DNA from: Cellulomonas sp. Root485
GTDB lineage: Bacteria; Actinomycetota; Actinomycetes; Actinomycetales; Cellulomonadaceae
NCBI RefSeq assembly: GCF_001426705.1
Contig: NZ_LMFC01000001.1
Location: 1,579,355 to 1,643,354 of the forward strand
Direction of reading: 5' to 3'
DNA length: 64,000 bases
This document shows positions 17,972 to 26,994 of the stretch, one piece after another. A program made the translations under genes and the position numbers. Under the pieces are notes generated by a model that ran no database searches, had not been told where the DNA came from, and saw only the letters and a list, made by a program, of their open reading frames with translations. Numbering within the stretch: position 1 is the first letter of the stretch; each line of letters begins with the position of its first letter.

Positions 17972-18004
17972 GGATGACTCATCGCTGACTGGATGACTCA
18001 TCGC
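17972..18004. repeat. Direct repeat of 14 bases with 19-base period
   Basis: The 14-mer GGATGACTCATCGC occurs at 17972-17985 and again at 17991-18004. It lies between the metalloprotease stop and the tRNA-Pro gene, within about 70 bases of the tRNA 3' end. It could be a protein-binding site, or a duplication left by integration or recombination; the sequence does not decide. Confidence 0.55.
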
Positions 18005-18020
18005 ACTGCCTGAGACGCAC

Positions 18021-18059
18021 ATCAGGGGCCGTTCCGAACCTCCGGAGACGACCCCTGAT
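18021..18059 (-). terminator. Hairpin downstream of tRNA-Pro
   Basis: A 12-bp stem with one mismatch (ATCAGGGG side at 18021-18032 with 18048-18059) lies 15 bases beyond the 3' end of the minus-strand tRNA gene, where its terminator is expected. It may also serve the plus-strand metalloprotease gene. Confidence 0.6.
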
Positions 18060-18074
18060 CTGCGGTTTCATCGG

Positions 18075-18148
<74 letters not shown>

Positions 18149-18175
18149 ATGGCTCCCGCAGAAGCCTCGGAAACT

Positions 18176-19219
18176 CTACCCCACGGGCGACGTGGTCCTG
18201 TCATCGGCGATCACGTCGAGCTCGGCGGCGACGACGCCGAGGATCACCAGGTCGACCAGGAGGCCGATCGTGGCGTCCCAGGGTGAGAGCCGGAACAGGA
18301 AGATCTGCGTGACCAGGAGTGCGACGAGGACGGCCCGTCGGAACCAGCGGTAGCCGGCCTCGCGGTCGCGGCGGACCCGGACGAGGCCGACGACGGCGAA
18401 CGCGGTCGACGCGAGCCCGCTGAGCAGGATGCCGGCGACGAGCCAGACGGGCTGGTCGTCGGACGCGGTCCAGCCGTAGATGCCGCGGGCGAGCGTCACG
18501 ACGGATGTGGCGACCAGGACGGCGACGGTGACCCACGGGACCCAGCGGGCGCGCACGAGCCAGCGGGACGCGGCGACGACCCATCGGGAGGTCGCGCCGA
18601 TCGGGTCGGGGACCTCGTCGGCGTCGTGCTCCACGGTGTCCAGCAGGGCGCGGACCTCGTCGGCACCGGGGACGTCGCCGGCACGGGAGAGGTACCAGCG
18701 CGCGCGGGTGCGCTCGCGTTCGCTGAAGCCGCCGGCGAGACCGGCGACAGCCTGGTCGGCGGCTGCGGCGAGGTACTCGGCGGGGTCGCGCGGGTGGCGG
18801 CGCTGCAGGACGTCGGCGAAGAGCCCGAGCCCGATGACCACGAGGTAGATCAGGGCGGCCGTCGGCTCCCAGAAGTAGTCGTAGTCGGAGGTGACGAACT
18901 TGCCGACCTCGTCGATGAACAGCCCGAAGCCCACCCCGGCGACCAGCACGGCGACGCGTCGCACCACGGGTCCGATGTAGGACATGAGCCCGATGAACGC
19001 GAGGGCCATGAGCAGTCCGCCCCACAGGACGTGGGAGATGTGCACTCCCCCGCCGCCGAGCTGCGGGAAGCCGGTGAGGCCCAGGAGCAGGCGCGTGACG
19101 ATGACCGTCGCGAGCGTGGTCACCAGGAACCCGGTGATGTGGCTGCTCGACGCGGGGTCACGCGGCAGGCCGAGCCTCAGCAGAGGCCGTCTGCGCTGCA
19201 CGGGCCCCTCGGACGTCAC
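18176..19219 (-). CDS. Multi-pass membrane protein of unknown function, 347 aa
   Basis: Seven to eight hydrophobic segments are visible: four in the first 150 residues (one with [12 protein letters not shown] followed by the aromatic S-D-Y-D-Y-F-W-E-P), a soluble middle part (about 155-215, acidic, E-R-E-R-T-R-A-R), and three or four more near the C-terminus. The G-x-F-I-D-E-V-x-K-F motif between membrane segments is typical of a family of uncharacterised actinobacterial membrane proteins. The GTG start overlaps the der stop by four bases (GTGA), so it is co-translated with der. The tRNA-Pro gene lies 27 bases downstream. Confidence 0.75.
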   Translation of the reverse strand: MTSEGPVQRRRPLLRLGLPRDPASSSHITGFLVTTLATVIVTRLLLGLTGFPQLGGGGVHISHVLWGGLLMALAFIGLMSYIGPVVRRVAVLVAGVGFGLFIDEVGKFVTSDYDYFWEPTAALIYLVVIGLGLFADVLQRRHPRDPAEYLAAAADQAVAGLAGGFSERERTRARWYLSRAGDVPGADEVRALLDTVEHDADEVPDPIGATSRWVVAASRWLVRARWVPWVTVAVLVATSVVTLARGIYGWTASDDQPVWLVAGILLSGLASTAFAVVGLVRVRRDREAGYRWFRRAVLVALLVTQIFLFRLSPWDATIGLLVDLVILGVVAAELDVIADDRTTSPVG

Positions 19220-20691
19220 CGCTTGCGCTTCTCCCGCACCCGGACCGAGATCGAGATGGGCGTGCCCTCGAATCCGAACGTCTCGCGCAGACGACGCTCG
19301 ATGTAGCGGCGGTAGCCGGGGTCGAGGAAGCCGGTCGCGAAGATGACGAAGCGCGGCGGGCGGGTGGAGGCCTGCGTGGCGAAGAGGATGCGGGGCTGCT
19401 TGCCGCCGCGCAGCGGGTGGGGGTGGGCCGCGACGAGCTCGCCGAGGAACGCGTTGAGGCGTCCCGTCGAGATGCGGGTGTCCCACGACTCCAGCGCCCG
19501 CTCGAGCGCGGGCACCATGCGGTCGGTGTGCCAGCCGGTCTTCGCGGAGATGTTCACGCGGGGCGCCCACTGGACCTGCACGAGGTCCTGCTCGATCTCG
19601 CGCTCGAGGAACGGGCGGCGGTCCTCGTCCATGAGGTCCCACTTGTTGTAGGCGATGACCAGGGCGCGGCCGGCCTCGATGACCTGCGTGATCACGCGGG
19701 TGTCCTGCTCGGTCAGCTTCACGGAGGCGTCGACGAGGACGACAGCGACCTCGGCCTTCTCGATCGCGGCCTGCGTGCGCAGCGAGGCGTAGAAGTCGGC
19801 GCCGGACGTCTGGTGCACGCGGCGCCGGATGCCGGCGGTGTCGACGAACACCCAGGGCTTGCCCTTGAGCGCGACGAGCTCGTCGACCGGGTCGCGCGTG
19901 GTGCCGGCGACGGAGTCGACGACGACGCGCTCGGCGCCGAGCACCTTGTTCAGCAGCGAGGACTTGCCGACGTTCGGACGGCCGACGAGGGCGACACGAC
20001 GGGGTCCGTCGGGGATCGGCGTCCCGTGCGCCGAGACCTCGGGCAGCGCGTCGATCGCGGCGTCGAGCAGGTCGCCGGTGCCGCGGCCGTGCAGGGCCGA
20101 GACGGGGAACGGCTCGCCGAGCCCGAGCGACCACAGGTTGGCCGCGTCGGCCTCGCCGGCCGGACCGTCGACCTTGTTGGCGCACAGCACGACGGGCTTG
20201 CCGGCCTTGCGCAGCAGGCGGACCACCTGGGTGTCGGTCTCGGTGACGCCGACGGTGGCGTCGACGACGAAGATCACGGCGTCGGCCAGCGAGATCGCGA
20301 CCTCGGCCTGCTGGGCCACGCGCGCCTCGATGCCGGCGACGTCGACCTCCCAGCCGCCGGTGTCGACGAGCGTGAACCGCTTGCCCGACCAGTCGGCGGG
20401 GTAGCTCACGCGGTCGCGCGTGACGCCAGGCTTGTCCTCGACGACCGCCTCGCGGCGACCGAGGATCCGGTTGACGAGAGTGGACTTGCCGACGTTCGGA
20501 CGGCCGACGACGGCGAGCACGGGGAAGACGACGACCGGCTCCTCACCGATCTCCCCGACGTCGCCCGCGTGCAGGAGGGCAAGGTCCTCGTCCTCGAGCT
20601 CGTAGTCGGTGAGCCCTGCGCGCAGCGCCCGCTCACGGTCGGCGTCGCCGGCCTCGTCGGGCAGCGCAAAGGTCGGATCGGGCTCAGTCAT
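19216..20691 (-). CDS. der: Ribosome-assembly GTPase Der (EngA), 491 aa
   Basis: Der is a double-GTPase needed for 50S subunit maturation. Both GTPase domains are seen: G1 at residues 63-71 (G-R-P-N-V-G-K-S-T) with D-K-P-G-V-T-R-D as switch I and D-T-G-G-W as G3, and a second G1 near 235 (G-R-P-N-V-G-K-S-S) with D-T-A-G-I. Each has an N-K-x-D/N-K-W-D type G4. A KH-like C-terminal domain ends in a basic K-R-K-R tail, which contacts rRNA. The 55-residue acidic N-terminal extension is common in actinobacterial Der. The gene is preceded by about 56 bases from the methyltransferase gene and followed by an overlapping membrane protein gene. Confidence 0.97.
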   Translation of the reverse strand: MTEPDPTFALPDEAGDADRERALRAGLTDYELEDEDLALLHAGDVGEIGEEPVVVFPVLAVVGRPNVGKSTLVNRILGRREAVVEDKPGVTRDRVSYPADWSGKRFTLVDTGGWEVDVAGIEARVAQQAEVAISLADAVIFVVDATVGVTETDTQVVRLLRKAGKPVVLCANKVDGPAGEADAANLWSLGLGEPFPVSALHGRGTGDLLDAAIDALPEVSAHGTPIPDGPRRVALVGRPNVGKSSLLNKVLGAERVVVDSVAGTTRDPVDELVALKGKPWVFVDTAGIRRRVHQTSGADFYASLRTQAAIEKAEVAVVLVDASVKLTEQDTRVITQVIEAGRALVIAYNKWDLMDEDRRPFLEREIEQDLVQVQWAPRVNISAKTGWHTDRMVPALERALESWDTRISTGRLNAFLGELVAAHPHPLRGGKQPRILFATQASTRPPRFVIFATGFLDPGYRRYIERRLRETFGFEGTPISISVRVREKRKR

Positions 20692-20747
20692 GCACCCATT
20701 GTCCCCTGTGCACCGACCCCAGGACGACTACCGGCGCGAGAGTCCCG

Positions 20748-21563
20748 TCACGGACGCCAGATGACGGCGCCGAGGTCGCGCGCCCGCTCGGCGAACGTGC
20801 CGTCCGGGGACGCCGACCGCAGGAGCCGGCGCAGGTCGTCGTCGAACTCCGGGAGCCGGGGTCCGAACAGGTGCGGCGCCGAGCTGGACAGCGAGAACAC
20901 CGCGGACACGACCTGCTCCGTCGAGCGCTCCACCACGTCGCCACGCACGACGTCGAGCCGCTCCGGCCCGCGGTAGCCGGCGTCGCGCATGACGTCCTCC
21001 TCGCCCCCACGCGTCCCGGACGGCAGGGATCCCCGACCCGCGCGGCGGACCGGCCCGAGGTAGCCCGCGACGAGCCGGTCGATCGCGTCCCACGGCGGTC
21101 GGGGGCGCGGGAGCGCGTCGTCACCCTCAGCTCCGCGGTGCGTCATCGCGAAGACGTGCACCCACGCGCCACCCGGCTCGATCATCGGGCGCACCGTGCG
21201 CGCGACCCGCTCCTGATCCATCCAGTGGAAGGACTGCGCGAACGTGACCAGCCGGAACGTGCCGAGGTCCGCAGGCAGCTCCTCGGCGCGCAGCTGCCGC
21301 CACTCGATCCGTGGGGCGCCCGAGCGACGAACCTCCGCGATCATGCCGGCGTCGGCGTCGACCCCCACGGCGGACCTCACCATGGGCGCGAGCAGCACGG
21401 TGAGCGAGCCCGGCCCGCAGCCGACGTCGAGCAGCCGACCACTGCCGTCCAGGCCCAGCGCATCACGCAGGGCGTCGGCGAGCGCCGCCGGGTAGGCCAT
21501 CCGGCCCACCGCGAAGTGCGGGGCGCTGCCCTCGTAGAGGCTCGGATCCCACACCCAGTCCAT
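20748..21563 (-). CDS. Class I SAM-dependent methyltransferase, 271 aa
   Basis: Motif I is L-L-D-V-G-C-G-P-G-S-L-T (near residues 44-55), followed by the acidic V-G-V-D-A-D end of strand 2 and A-Q-S-F-H-W-M (motif IV), a combination typical of small-molecule Methyltransf_11 enzymes. The W-D-P-S-L-Y-E-G-S-A-P start and the F-H-W pattern match a broad group of uncharacterised methyltransferases; the substrate is unknown. Its ATG overlaps the plsC stop by one base (TGATG), so translation is coupled to the acyltransferase. Confidence 0.85.
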   Translation of the reverse strand: MDWVWDPSLYEGSAPHFAVGRMAYPAALADALRDALGLDGSGRLLDVGCGPGSLTVLLAPMVRSAVGVDADAGMIAEVRRSGAPRIEWRQLRAEELPADLGTFRLVTFAQSFHWMDQERVARTVRPMIEPGGAWVHVFAMTHRGAEGDDALPRPRPPWDAIDRLVAGYLGPVRRAGRGSLPSGTRGGEEDVMRDAGYRGPERLDVVRGDVVERSTEQVVSAVFSLSSSAPHLFGPRLPEFDDDLRRLLRSASPDGTFAERARDLGAVIWRP

Positions 21564-22249
21564 CAGAGCGCGCGTTCCCTGTTCGGGTCGTCGGTCGGCA
21601 GCACCAGGCCGGTCCGGGCACTGGCACGGTCGACCAGCTCGGCGAGGGCCACCCGGATCGACTCGTTCGCCCCTTCCAGGGCCGCCCGACCGGACATGCC
21701 CGCCCGGCGCTCGAGGACCAGCGGCTCGCCGAACTCGATCGCGAGCCGGCGCCGAAGACCCGGGACGTGCCCGACGGACTCCCCCGTCCGCCGCGTGCCG
21801 AGCACCGCGACCGGGACCACCGGTGCGTGGCCGTTGAGGGCGAGCCACGCGATGCCGGCGCGTGCGCTCGCCGCATCCCCCTTGCCGCGGTTCCCCTCGG
21901 GAAACACCCCGACGACCCCGTCTCGCTTGAGCACGACGAGCGCGCTGTTCAGGGCGGACCGCCCGCCGTCGTGCTCGACGGGGATCTGCCCGGCCGCGCG
22001 CAGCACCGTGCCGATCGGACCCCAGAACATCTCCGACTTGACCAGCATGTGCGACGGCCGCGGCGACACACCGAGCAGGATCGGCCCGTCGATGATCCCC
22101 GTGTGGTTCGCCGCGAACAGGACGGGCCCGTCGGCGGGAACCAGGTGGCCGGCGGTGACCTCCGTGTTCCAGACGACGCGCGCGAGGAACCGGCCGATCC
22201 AGCGCGCCCAGAGCGGACCGCGCTGCGACGGGCCGGTCGGCGTGCTCAC
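21563..22249 (-). CDS. 1-acyl-sn-glycerol-3-phosphate acyltransferase (PlsC-like), 228 aa
   Basis: PlsC transfers the second acyl chain onto lysophosphatidic acid at the membrane. Motif I (N-H-T-G-I-I-D, the HX4D charge relay, near residue 48), motif II (G-x-I-P-V-E) and motif III (F-P-E-G-N-R, where the canonical form is FPEGTR) are seen. The GTG start overlaps the cmk stop by four bases. A cmk-plsC pair next to der is common in actinobacteria. Whether it acts on glycerol phosphate or on another acyl acceptor cannot be told. Confidence 0.88.
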   Translation of the reverse strand: MSTPTGPSQRGPLWARWIGRFLARVVWNTEVTAGHLVPADGPVLFAANHTGIIDGPILLGVSPRPSHMLVKSEMFWGPIGTVLRAAGQIPVEHDGGRSALNSALVVLKRDGVVGVFPEGNRGKGDAASARAGIAWLALNGHAPVVPVAVLGTRRTGESVGHVPGLRRRLAIEFGEPLVLERRAGMSGRAALEGANESIRVALAELVDRASARTGLVLPTDDPNRERAL

Positions 22250-22956
22250 CGGCGCGGGCCGACGACCGACTCGACGACGTCGAGCACTGCCTGCACGGTC
22301 TGGTCGAGGTCCAGGTGCGACGAGTCGACCGTCACCACCCCCTCGGCGGCGACGTGGAACTGCACGACGGTGGAGTCGTCGGCGTCGCGACGCAGCACCT
22401 GGTCACGAGTCGCCTCGACGGCCGCGGCGTCGGCGGTGCCGTGCACGTCACGCGCACGCCGGGTGAGCCGGGCCTCCTCGCTCGCGGTCAGGAGCACGCG
22501 GACGTCCGCGTCGGGCGCGACGACCGTCGTGATGTCACGTCCCTCGGCGACGATGCCTCGACCCCGAACGCGCGCCGACTCGATCTCCGCCCGCTGCAGC
22601 CTCCCCAGCTCGGCGCGCACCTCGAGATTGGTCGCCACCGCACTGACCGCCGCCGAGATCTCCGTGGTCCGGATCGCCTCGCCGACGTCGATGCCGTCGA
22701 CGTGCACCGTCGGGTTCAGCGGGTCGACACCCATGACCAGCGGCAGCGTCCGCACGTGTCCGGCGACCGCATCGACGTCGGTCAGCGGCACCCCTTGGCG
22801 CAGGCACCACCAGGTCGCGGCCCGGTACATCGCGCCCGTGTCGAGGAACGCGAGGCCGAGCGCGTGAGCCACACCCTTGGACACGCTGGACTTGCCGGAC
22901 CCCGAAGGACCGTCGATCGCGACGACAATCGCCCTGCTCAACTCACCAGTCTCCAT
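22246..22956 (-). CDS. cmk: Cytidylate kinase, 236 aa
   Basis: Cmk phosphorylates CMP and dCMP with ATP. The P-loop is I-D-G-P-S-G-S-G-K-S-S-V-S-K near residue 14, followed by L-D-T-G-A-M-Y-R-A (CMP site) and G-R-D-I-T-T-V-V (family G-R-D-I-G-T-V-V). The length fits the family. The ATG at 22956 lies inside the end of tyrA (19-base overlap); a TTG a few codons in (before S-R-A-I-V) is an alternative. Confidence 0.95.
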   Translation of the reverse strand: METGELSRAIVVAIDGPSGSGKSSVSKGVAHALGLAFLDTGAMYRAATWWCLRQGVPLTDVDAVAGHVRTLPLVMGVDPLNPTVHVDGIDVGEAIRTTEISAAVSAVATNLEVRAELGRLQRAEIESARVRGRGIVAEGRDITTVVAPDADVRVLLTASEEARLTRRARDVHGTADAAAVEATRDQVLRRDADDSTVVQFHVAAEGVVTVDSSHLDLDQTVQAVLDVVESVVGPRR

Positions 22957-24047
22957 CCGCGGGCCGTGAGCTCCGCCTCGAGGTGCTCCACCCGGCCGGG
23001 TAGCACCGAGATCTCCGCCATGCCGACCGGCCGACCGGCGGCGTGCTCGAGGTGCAGGTCCTCGAGGTTGACCCCCGCCTCCCCCACCTCGGTGAGGAGC
23101 CGCGCGAGCTCGCCCGGCGCGTCGGGCACCAGCACCGTGACGACGCCGTAGACCCGCTGCGCGCCGCCGTGCTTGCCGGGGATGCGCGAGACGCCGGCGT
23201 TCCCGTCGGCGATCGCCTGCGCCAGCGTGGCGAGCGCGCCCAGCTCGACGGTCTCGGGTCCGTCGGCGGCGGCCGCCTGCCCGAGCGCGTCGATCACGGT
23301 GTCGAGGTCGGAGCGCAGGTCCCGCAGGACGTCGCGCACCGCGGCTGCGTTCGCGGCGAGGATCGAGGTCCACAGCGCGGGGTCGGACGCCGCCAGCCGG
23401 GTCACGTCGCGCAGACCCTGTCCGGCGAGCCCGAGCGCCGCGTCGTCGGCTCCGCGCAACCGGGCGGCCACGAGGCTCGCGGCCACCTGCGGCACGTGCG
23501 AGACGGCGGCGACGGCGGCGTCATGCGCGTCGGCGTCCATGGCCACGGGAACGGCGCCCAGGTCGACGGCGAGCGACCGGACAGCCAGTACCGCGTCCGG
23601 GTGCGACGAGCCCGAGTCGGCGATCACCCACGGGCGGCCGAGGAACAGGTCCGGCACCGCGGCGGACGGCCCCGACCGCTCGCGACCCGCCATGGGGTGC
23701 GAGCCGACGTAGCGCGTGAGGTCCGCACCGGCCGCTCTGAGCTCTGCCAGCACGTACCCCTTGACGCTCGCCACGTCGGTCACCACCGCGTCCGGGTACG
23801 CCTCCAGCTCGGCGCGGACCACGTCGGCGGTCACGTCGGGCGGGGCGGCGACGACGATCAGCGTCGGCGCGGCGTCGTCGGGACGCGCGGGCCGGCCCGC
23901 GCCGACGTCGCGCGCCAGCGCCAGCGCGGTGCGGGACGGGTCGTGCAGGACCACGTCGACACCGTGGGTCGACAGGGCGAGACCCACCGACGTGCCGAGC
24001 AGGCCGGTGCCGACGATGCGCACCGGCCCTCGCGTCGCCAGCGTCAC
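22938..24047 (-). CDS. tyrA: Prephenate dehydrogenase with C-terminal ACT domain, 369 aa
   Basis: TyrA oxidises prephenate to 4-hydroxyphenylpyruvate in tyrosine synthesis. The NAD(P) Rossmann motif G-T-G-L-L-G-T-S-V-G is near residues 13-22. S-V-K-G-Y and G-S-H-P-M-A-G (catalytic His region) follow. The last 75 residues form an ACT domain (V-L-V-P-D-A-P-G-E-L-A-R-L), expected to mediate feedback by tyrosine or another amino acid. The GTG start overlaps the rluB stop by four bases. Confidence 0.94.
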   Translation of the reverse strand: MTLATRGPVRIVGTGLLGTSVGLALSTHGVDVVLHDPSRTALALARDVGAGRPARPDDAAPTLIVVAAPPDVTADVVRAELEAYPDAVVTDVASVKGYVLAELRAAGADLTRYVGSHPMAGRERSGPSAAVPDLFLGRPWVIADSGSSHPDAVLAVRSLAVDLGAVPVAMDADAHDAAVAAVSHVPQVAASLVAARLRGADDAALGLAGQGLRDVTRLAASDPALWTSILAANAAAVRDVLRDLRSDLDTVIDALGQAAAADGPETVELGALATLAQAIADGNAGVSRIPGKHGGAQRVYGVVTVLVPDAPGELARLLTEVGEAGVNLEDLHLEHAAGRPVGMAEISVLPGRVEHLEAELTARGWRLVS

Positions 24048-25453
24048 ATGCCCACCCGTGACATCAGCGAGCCGACCTCGGTCTTCGACAGCACGCGCGT
24101 GCGACCCGGCTTGAGGTCACCCAGGCGGATCGGGCCGATCTGCGTGCGAACCAGCTGTGTGACCGGGTGGCCGACCTCGTCGAAGATCCGCCGCACGATG
24201 CGGTTGCGACCCTCGTGCAGCTCGATCTCGACCAGGCTCGCCTGGGGCGTGGTCTGCACGATCTGGAACTTGTCGATCTTGGCCAGCCCGTCCTCGAGCT
24301 CCACGCCCTTGATCAACCGGGTGCCCAGCGAGGGCGTCACGCGGCCCTCGAGCTGCACCAGGTAGACCTTGGTGACGCCGTGCGACGGGTGCGAGAGCCG
24401 GTTGGCCAGGTCGCCGTCGTTGGTCAGCAGGATCAGACCCTCGGTCTCGGCGTCCAGCCGACCGACGTGGAACAGCCGCTCCTCGCGGTCGGACACGAAC
24501 TGCCCGATCGACGGTCGGCCCTCGGGGTCGTGCATGGTCGAGACGACGCCCTTGGGCTTGTTCAGCGCGATGGTGACGATCGACGAGTCCAGCTGCACGC
24601 GCATGCCGTCGACATGGATGACCGCCGTCAGCGGGTCGACCCGGACACCGAGCTCGAGCACCTTGTTGCCGTCGACCGTGACGCGGCCCGCGGAGATCAG
24701 GTCCTCGCACGCCCGGCGCGAACCGAGCCCGGCAGCCGCGAGCACCTTCTGGAGGCGCACGCCGTCGGGGTCGTGGACGTCGATCGTCACCTCGGGGGTG
24801 CGGCTGGGCTTCGACGGCCGGCTCGACGCACCGTCGCTGCGCGGACGCCCAGTACCGCCGCTGCGCGGGTAGCCGCTCCCGGTCTTCGGACGGGGGGCGC
24901 CGCTGCGCGAGCCGGCACCCGGTCCGCCGCGCGAGGCTCCGCCGGTCGCGCCACGCGAGCCGCCACCGCTGCTGGGGCCGCCACGGTAGCCACCGCTGTC
25001 GCGGGAGTCGCCACCGCCCGTCGAACCGCCGCGGTACCCGCCGCCGTCACGCGAGCCGCCACCGCTGCCGGAACCGCCGCGGTACCCGCCGCCGTCACGC
25101 GAGCCGCCACCGCTGGTCGAACCGCCGCGGTAGCCCCCGGTGTCGCGAGAACCTCCGCCGCTGCCGCCGCGTGAGTCGCCGCCGGTGCCGCTCCCCCGGT
25201 AGCCGCCACCACCGCTGCTGCGGTAGCCGTCGCCGCCGCCCGTGCTCCCCCGGTAGCCCTCGCCTCCGCCGGCTCCGCGGTAGCCGCCGCCACCACCTCC
25301 GCGGGACTCACCGGAGCTGCCACCGCGGTACCCGCCGGCGCTGCCGCCACGGCTCGCACCGGACCCGCTGCTTCCCCGAGGTGCGCCGCCCCTGCCGCCG
25401 GACTGACCGCCGGACTGCCCGGCGCCCCCTGACCGTCGTTCCTGCGGGCTCAT
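24044..25453 (-). CDS. Ribosomal large-subunit pseudouridine synthase (RluB/RsuA family) with a Gly/Arg/Ser-rich N-terminal half, 469 aa
   Basis: Residues 1 to about 220 are low-complexity, made of G-G-Y-R-G-G-S and G-G-G-S-R-D repeats. The enzyme part follows: an S4 RNA-binding domain (R-L-Q-K-V-L-A-A-A-G-L-G-S-R-R) near 230-280, then the catalytic core N-K-P-K-G-V-V and G-R-L-D-A-E-T-E-G-L, whose Asp is the nucleophile that isomerises uridine in rRNA. The usual actinobacterial homologue is 250-400 residues with a shorter tail. The ATG overlaps the scpB stop (ATGA). The tail is probably disordered and RNA-binding (inference); at DNA level it is a tandem repeat (24979-25170). Confidence 0.92.
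   Translation of the reverse strand: MSPQERRSGGAGQSGGQSGGRGGAPRGSSGSGASRGGSAGGYRGGSSGESRGGGGGGYRGAGGGEGYRGSTGGGDGYRSSGGGGYRGSGTGGDSRGGSGGGSRDTGGYRGGSTSGGGSRDGGGYRGGSGSGGGSRDGGGYRGGSTGGGDSRDSGGYRGGPSSGGGSRGATGGASRGGPGAGSRSGAPRPKTGSGYPRSGGTGRPRSDGASSRPSKPSRTPEVTIDVHDPDGVRLQKVLAAAGLGSRRACEDLISAGRVTVDGNKVLELGVRVDPLTAVIHVDGMRVQLDSSIVTIALNKPKGVVSTMHDPEGRPSIGQFVSDREERLFHVGRLDAETEGLILLTNDGDLANRLSHPSHGVTKVYLVQLEGRVTPSLGTRLIKGVELEDGLAKIDKFQIVQTTPQASLVEIELHEGRNRIVRRIFDEVGHPVTQLVRTQIGPIRLGDLKPGRTRVLSKTEVGSLMSRVGM
24979..25170. repeat. 48-bp tandem repeat, about four units, inside the pseudouridine synthase gene
   Basis: Units start at 24979, 25027, 25075 and 25123. The second and third are almost identical over 48 bases, differing mainly in the last few; the outer two are more diverged. 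Each encodes 16 residues of the G-G-Y-R-G-G-x-x-x-G-G-G-S-R-D-x type. In-frame copy-number change is possible. Confidence 0.85.
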
Positions 25454-26100
25454 CTGTTGTCTCCGATCGCCTGGTCGACGCCGTCGAAGGCGTCGATGTC
25501 CGGCAGGTAGGGCGCGAGCGGGGGCATCTCGTCCAGGCTGGACAGCCCCATCCGCTCCAAGAAGTATCCCGTGGTCTGGTAGAGCACCGCACCGCTGGAC
25601 GGATCCGTCCCCACCTCGGCCACGAGCCCGCGGGTGGTGAGCGTGCGCACGACACCGTCGACGTTCACGCCACGGACCGCGGAGACCTGGCCGCGCGTCA
25701 CGGGCTGCCGGTAGGCGATGACGGCGAGCGTCTCGAGCGCCGCCTGCGTGAGCCGGGCGGTCTGCCCCTCGAGCACGAAGCGGCCGACGACGTCCGCGTA
25801 GACGGGGGCCGAGTAGATCCGCCAGCCGTCCCCCACCCGCCGCACCTCGAAGCCGCGCGGCCGGCCGCCGTTCTCCCCGCGGTACTCGGCGGCGAGCTCG
25901 TCGAGCAGAGCCTCGACCCGTGCCGTCGGCAGCGCCAGGACGGTCGCCAGCCGGACGGCCGCGATGGGCTCGTCGGCCACCATGAGCACCGCCTCGAGCG
26001 CCGCCAGGGCGCCTCCGGGCAGGTCGTCGACGTCGAAGGCGAGCTCGTCCGCCGTCGCCGTCTCCTCGACCGTCGCGTCGTCAGCGGTCTGCTCGGTCAT
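25450..26100 (-). CDS. scpB: Segregation and condensation protein B, 216 aa
   Basis: ScpB binds ScpA, and together they regulate the SMC ring in chromosome segregation. Two winged-helix domains are visible: A-L-E-A-V-L-M-V-A-D-E-P-I near residue 35, and the hallmark L-A-V-I-A-Y-R-Q-P-V-T-R-G-Q near 125-140, then G-R/A-V-x-G-V-N-V-D-G-V. An acidic N-terminal tail of about 28 residues precedes them. The ATG overlaps the scpA stop (ATGA). Confidence 0.96.
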   Translation of the reverse strand: MTEQTADDATVEETATADELAFDVDDLPGGALAALEAVLMVADEPIAAVRLATVLALPTARVEALLDELAAEYRGENGGRPRGFEVRRVGDGWRIYSAPVYADVVGRFVLEGQTARLTQAALETLAVIAYRQPVTRGQVSAVRGVNVDGVVRTLTTRGLVAEVGTDPSSGAVLYQTTGYFLERMGLSSLDEMPPLAPYLPDIDAFDGVDQAIGDNR

Positions 26101-26951
26101 GCGTCCTCCTCGGCTGCCCCGTCACGGGCCAGCTCAGCGTCGAGTGTGGTGTCCAGCGTGTCGAAGTCGTCGGACACCTCGATCTCGCCCTCCTCGGATC
26201 CCGTCCAGCGCACGGTCAGCTCGCCCAGCGGCGTGACCTGGTCGAACGCGACCGCGCCCTCCCGGAAGAGCTCCAGCAGCGCGAGGAACCGGGCCACGAC
26301 GACGACCGTCGCGCCGGCGTCGGCCGTGAGCGCGCGGAACGACATCGCGCCCCCGTGGCGCAGGCGGTCCACCAGCACGGCCGCCTGCTCCCGGACGCTG
26401 ACGGCCGGGGCGTGCAGGTGACTGATGTCGACCCCGGGCGGCACCGCCTTGGGCTGCTCGGCCTTCGCCGCCAGCGCCGCCAGCTGTTCGGGGCCGATCT
26501 GCCAGACCAGCTCCGGCAGGAGGGCTGCCAGATGCGGTTCCAGCGTGACCAGGCGCGGGAAGCGTCGGCCCTCCGTCGCGAACCGCTCCGCGAGGTCGGC
26601 GGCGACCAGCTTGTAGGCGCGGTACTGCAGCAGGCGCGCGAAGAGCAGGTCACGGGCTTCGAGCAGCTCCAGGTCCTCCGCGTCCTCGACGTCCGCCGAC
26701 GGCAGCAGCCGGGCGGCCTTGAGGTCGAGCAGGGTGGCGGCGATGACCAGGAACTCGCTGGCCTGGCCCAGGTCCCACTGCTTCTCGGCGCCCCGGATGT
26801 GCGCGATGAACTCGTCGGTGACCTGCGCGAGCGCGACCTCGGTGATGTCGAGCTTGTGCTTGGCGATCAGACCGAGGAGCAGGTCGAACGGTCCGCTGAA
26901 GTTGGTGAGGTGGACCTCGAACGCCTGGGTGCCCACGGGCGCGGCCGACAT
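26097..26951 (-). CDS. scpA: Segregation and condensation protein A, 284 aa
   Basis: ScpA is the kleisin subunit bridging the SMC heads. The N-terminal kleisin motif F-E-V-H-L-T-N-F-S-G-P-F-D-L-L-L is near residue 10, followed by I-A-K-H-K-L-D-I-T-E-V. The C-terminal winged helix (V-V-V-V-A-R-F-L-A-L-L-E-L-F-R) binds the SMC cap. The ATG at 26951 has a GGTGG element upstream; an in-frame GTG at 27011 would add 20 residues and overlap parA by 17 bases. The parA-scpA-scpB-rluB order is standard in actinobacteria. Confidence 0.94.
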   Translation of the reverse strand: MSAAPVGTQAFEVHLTNFSGPFDLLLGLIAKHKLDITEVALAQVTDEFIAHIRGAEKQWDLGQASEFLVIAATLLDLKAARLLPSADVEDAEDLELLEARDLLFARLLQYRAYKLVAADLAERFATEGRRFPRLVTLEPHLAALLPELVWQIGPEQLAALAAKAEQPKAVPPGVDISHLHAPAVSVREQAAVLVDRLRHGGAMSFRALTADAGATVVVVARFLALLELFREGAVAFDQVTPLGELTVRWTGSEEGEIEVSDDFDTLDTTLDAELARDGAAEEDA

Positions 26952-26994
26952 CGGCCCACCGGTGGCGGGCTGCTCGGGCGGGACCGCGCGCTCG

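Noticed and set aside
24880..25440. Repetitive stretch considered as a CRISPR array
   Set aside because: Repeats are in frame, contiguous and encode a Gly/Arg-rich tail; there are no spacers and no cas genes.
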